DNA of 12,796 nt from CAYRKT01 sp964425005 (GTDB taxonomy: Bacteria; Synergistota; Synergistia; CAYRKT01), in assembly GCA_964425005.1 (NCBI GenBank), contig CAYRKT010000046.1, positions 1-12,796 on the forward strand, read 5' to 3'. The notes under the pieces are model-generated. The model made no database searches and was not told the origin of the DNA. It saw nothing but the letters and a program-made list of their open reading frames with translations. Shown one piece after another: positions 11,889-12,796 of this stretch (its first letter is position 1; every line of letters begins with the position of its first letter). Made by a program: the position numbers and the translations under genes.

Positions 11889-11904
11889 TGTTCCACGTGG
11901 AACT
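11889..11904. promoter_or_regulatory. parS: parS centromere-like ParB binding site
   Basis: TGTTCCACGTGGAACT contains a perfect 14-bp palindrome GTTCCACGTGGAAC (11890-11903) and matches the bacterial parS consensus (TGTTNCACGTGAAACA class, with the GTTCCACGTGGAAC form also common) at all but the last position of the palindromic 16-mer. It lies in the 43-base gap between the atpZ stop and the HIT gene, about 280 bases after parB, typical of origin-proximal parS. ParB of this locus is the expected ligand. Confidence 0.93.
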
Positions 11905-11931
11905 TTCGATCCAGCGACAGGGGGTGATGCC

Positions 11932-12432
11932 TTGGAGGTGCTCTTCGCTCCTTGGAGGATGGCCTACATAGAGGCCTCGGTGAAGGAGGGTTCCCCCGGA
12001 GGGTGCATCTTCTGCGACATCCCCGCTCGCCCGCCCGAGGAGGACGCTAAGTTTTTGGTGCTCCACAGGGGGCGAAGGGCGTTCGTGATGATGAACGCCT
12101 TTCCCTACAACCCCGGTCACCTGATGGTGGCCCCCTACAGGCACGTCTGCGAGCTGTCGCAGCTCGACGAGGAGGAGATGCTGGAGCTCATGCGCCTCCA
12201 GGCGAGGGCGCTCGAGGTCCTAAAGCGCGCCATGTCGCCCCACGGCTTCAACCTGGGGGTCAACCTGGGCAGGGTGGCGGGGGCCGGCATACCCGGGCAC
12301 ATGCACGTCCACGTCGTGCCCCGCTGGGAGGGGGACACCAACTTCATGCCCGTGGTGGCCGACGTGAAGGTCATACCGGAGGCCCTGGGCAGGACCTACG
12401 AGAAGCTGAAGGAGGCCTGGGGGGATGCCTAA
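11932..12432 (+). CDS. HIT-family hydrolase / diadenosine polyphosphate phosphorylase-like protein
   Basis: The 166-residue protein belongs to the histidine-triad superfamily, nucleotide-binding enzymes acting on phosphoramidates, Ap4A or nucleotidyl-sulfates. It begins with the VLFAPWRMAYI motif found in the Ap4A phosphorylase/HIT subgroup, followed by a zinc-binding-type GGCIFCDIP (C25, C28), then NAFPYNPGHLMVAPYRH (55-71) and the catalytic triad PGHMHVHVVPRW (121-132), with H125 as the expected nucleophile. Ap4A cleavage is the likeliest activity but is inferred from the subgroup. TTG at 11932 is chosen because GGGGGTGAT lies just upstream and the frame opens with the family N-terminus; an ATG at 11927 is out of frame. 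It follows parS by 27 bases and overlaps the IMPACT gene by eight bases, indicating coupling. Confidence 0.92.
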   Translation: MEVLFAPWRMAYIEASVKEGSPGGCIFCDIPARPPEEDAKFLVLHRGRRAFVMMNAFPYNPGHLMVAPYRHVCELSQLDEEEMLELMRLQARALEVLKRAMSPHGFNLGVNLGRVAGAGIPGHMHVHVVPRWEGDTNFMPVVADVKVIPEALGRTYEKLKEAWGDA

Positions 12433-12796
12433 GGTGCTGGCGGGACCCTCCTCCTCGGAGCTGGAGGTCAAGCGCTCCGTCTTCTACGGGCTAGCCGTGC
12501 CGGTCTCCTCCCACAGGGAGCTCGGGGAGCTGAGGTCGAAGGTCTCCCAGCTCCACCGGGAGGCCACCCACGTGGCGTGGGCCTGCCGCCTCCTGGCGGC
12601 GGACAGCAGGGTCGAGGAGCTCTGCTCCGACGGGGGCGAGCCCCCGGGGAGCGCCGGCAGACCTGTGCTCGCGGCCCTGAGGAGGAGGGACCTGGTGAAC
12701 GCGGGTGTCTTCGTGGTCCGTCGCTTCGGAGGGGTGAAGCTGGGGCTCAAGGGGCTCTCGGAGGCCTACTACCTGGCCGCCTCCAGGGCCCTGGAG
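12425..12796 (+). CDS. IMPACT/YigZ (UPF0029) family protein, partial at the window end
   Basis: Translation from ATG 12425 gives 124 residues that continue past the window. They match the N-terminal IMPACT domain (UPF0029, PF01205): an opening ELEVKRSVFYGLAVPV, a helix with HREATHVAWACRLL, the signature CSDGGEPPGSAGRPVL (here SDGGEP where SDDGEP is usual), and VFVVRRFGGVKLGLKGLSEA, which corresponds to the usual RYFGG-KLG-GGL-RAY. E. coli YigZ is the recalled bacterial relative; eukaryotic IMPACT regulates Gcn2, while the bacterial role is not settled (a peptidase-like or translation-associated role has been suggested). The start codon lies inside the HIT gene end, with no strong ribosome site, so coupling is likely. 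The C-terminal ferredoxin-like domain expected in the family lies outside the window. Confidence 0.92.
   Translation, partial: MPKVLAGPSSSELEVKRSVFYGLAVPVSSHRELGELRSKVSQLHREATHVAWACRLLAADSRVEELCSDGGEPPGSAGRPVLAALRRRDLVNAGVFVVRRFGGVKLGLKGLSEAYYLAASRALE

Noticed and set aside
12566..12582. CCCACGTGG as a further parS candidate
   Set aside because: Beyond the hexamer core both arms diverge from the consensus, and it encodes the conserved ATHVAWA segment of the IMPACT domain.

Overview
The window is a compact bacterial chromosome segment with high GC. Arg is mostly AGG and Ile often ATA, start codons are often TTG or GTG, and strong GGAGG ribosome sites abound. Almost every base is coding. The chromosomal rsmG-parA-parB cluster with a parS site, and RsmG itself, make it bacterial. 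The codon habit, TrmI, DUF501, an AIR-synthase homologue and a solute-binding protein suggest an anaerobic, perhaps thermophilic lineage. Synergistota (Thermanaerovibrio-like) is my best guess, by impression only; I could not run a search.

Layout. Positions 1-2432 (minus): ndk, then a family 5 solute-binding protein gene overlapping its end, then a DUF501 gene that runs off the left edge. Positions 2473-3765 (plus): a pentapeptide-repeat protein fused to a two-helix potassium-channel pore. Positions 3762-6067 (minus): trmI-queH-AIR synthase-like, an operon with two tRNA-modification enzymes behind a good sigma-70-type promoter. Positions 6143-7198 (plus): a CobD/HisC-type PLP aminotransferase whose end overlaps a minus-strand operon (7120-9210) of a DUF4213/DUF364 protein, a PPC/DUF296 protein and a membrane-anchored SNase-OB nuclease. 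Positions 9266 to the right edge (plus): rsmG-parA-parB-atpZ, a parS site, a HIT-family hydrolase and an IMPACT/YigZ protein cut by the window end.

Two observations stand out. First, the solute-binding protein looks circularly permuted: a signal peptide is followed by the normal C-terminal part of the fold, then by the normal N-terminal part. Second, besides one near-perfect parS, the window holds two exact copies of the 14-bp palindrome ATTTCCCGGGAAAT, which is the site I recall for the Bacillus nucleoid-occlusion factor Noc. One copy lies across the parB stop/atpZ start and one inside the aminotransferase gene, in different reading frames, so protein sequence does not explain the repeat. 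No noc gene is present here, and the local ParB shows a mixed set of residues at the four ParB/Noc specificity positions.

No RNA genes, insertion sequences, CRISPR arrays or convincing intrinsic terminators were seen, and no gene-free stretch exceeds 80 bases.
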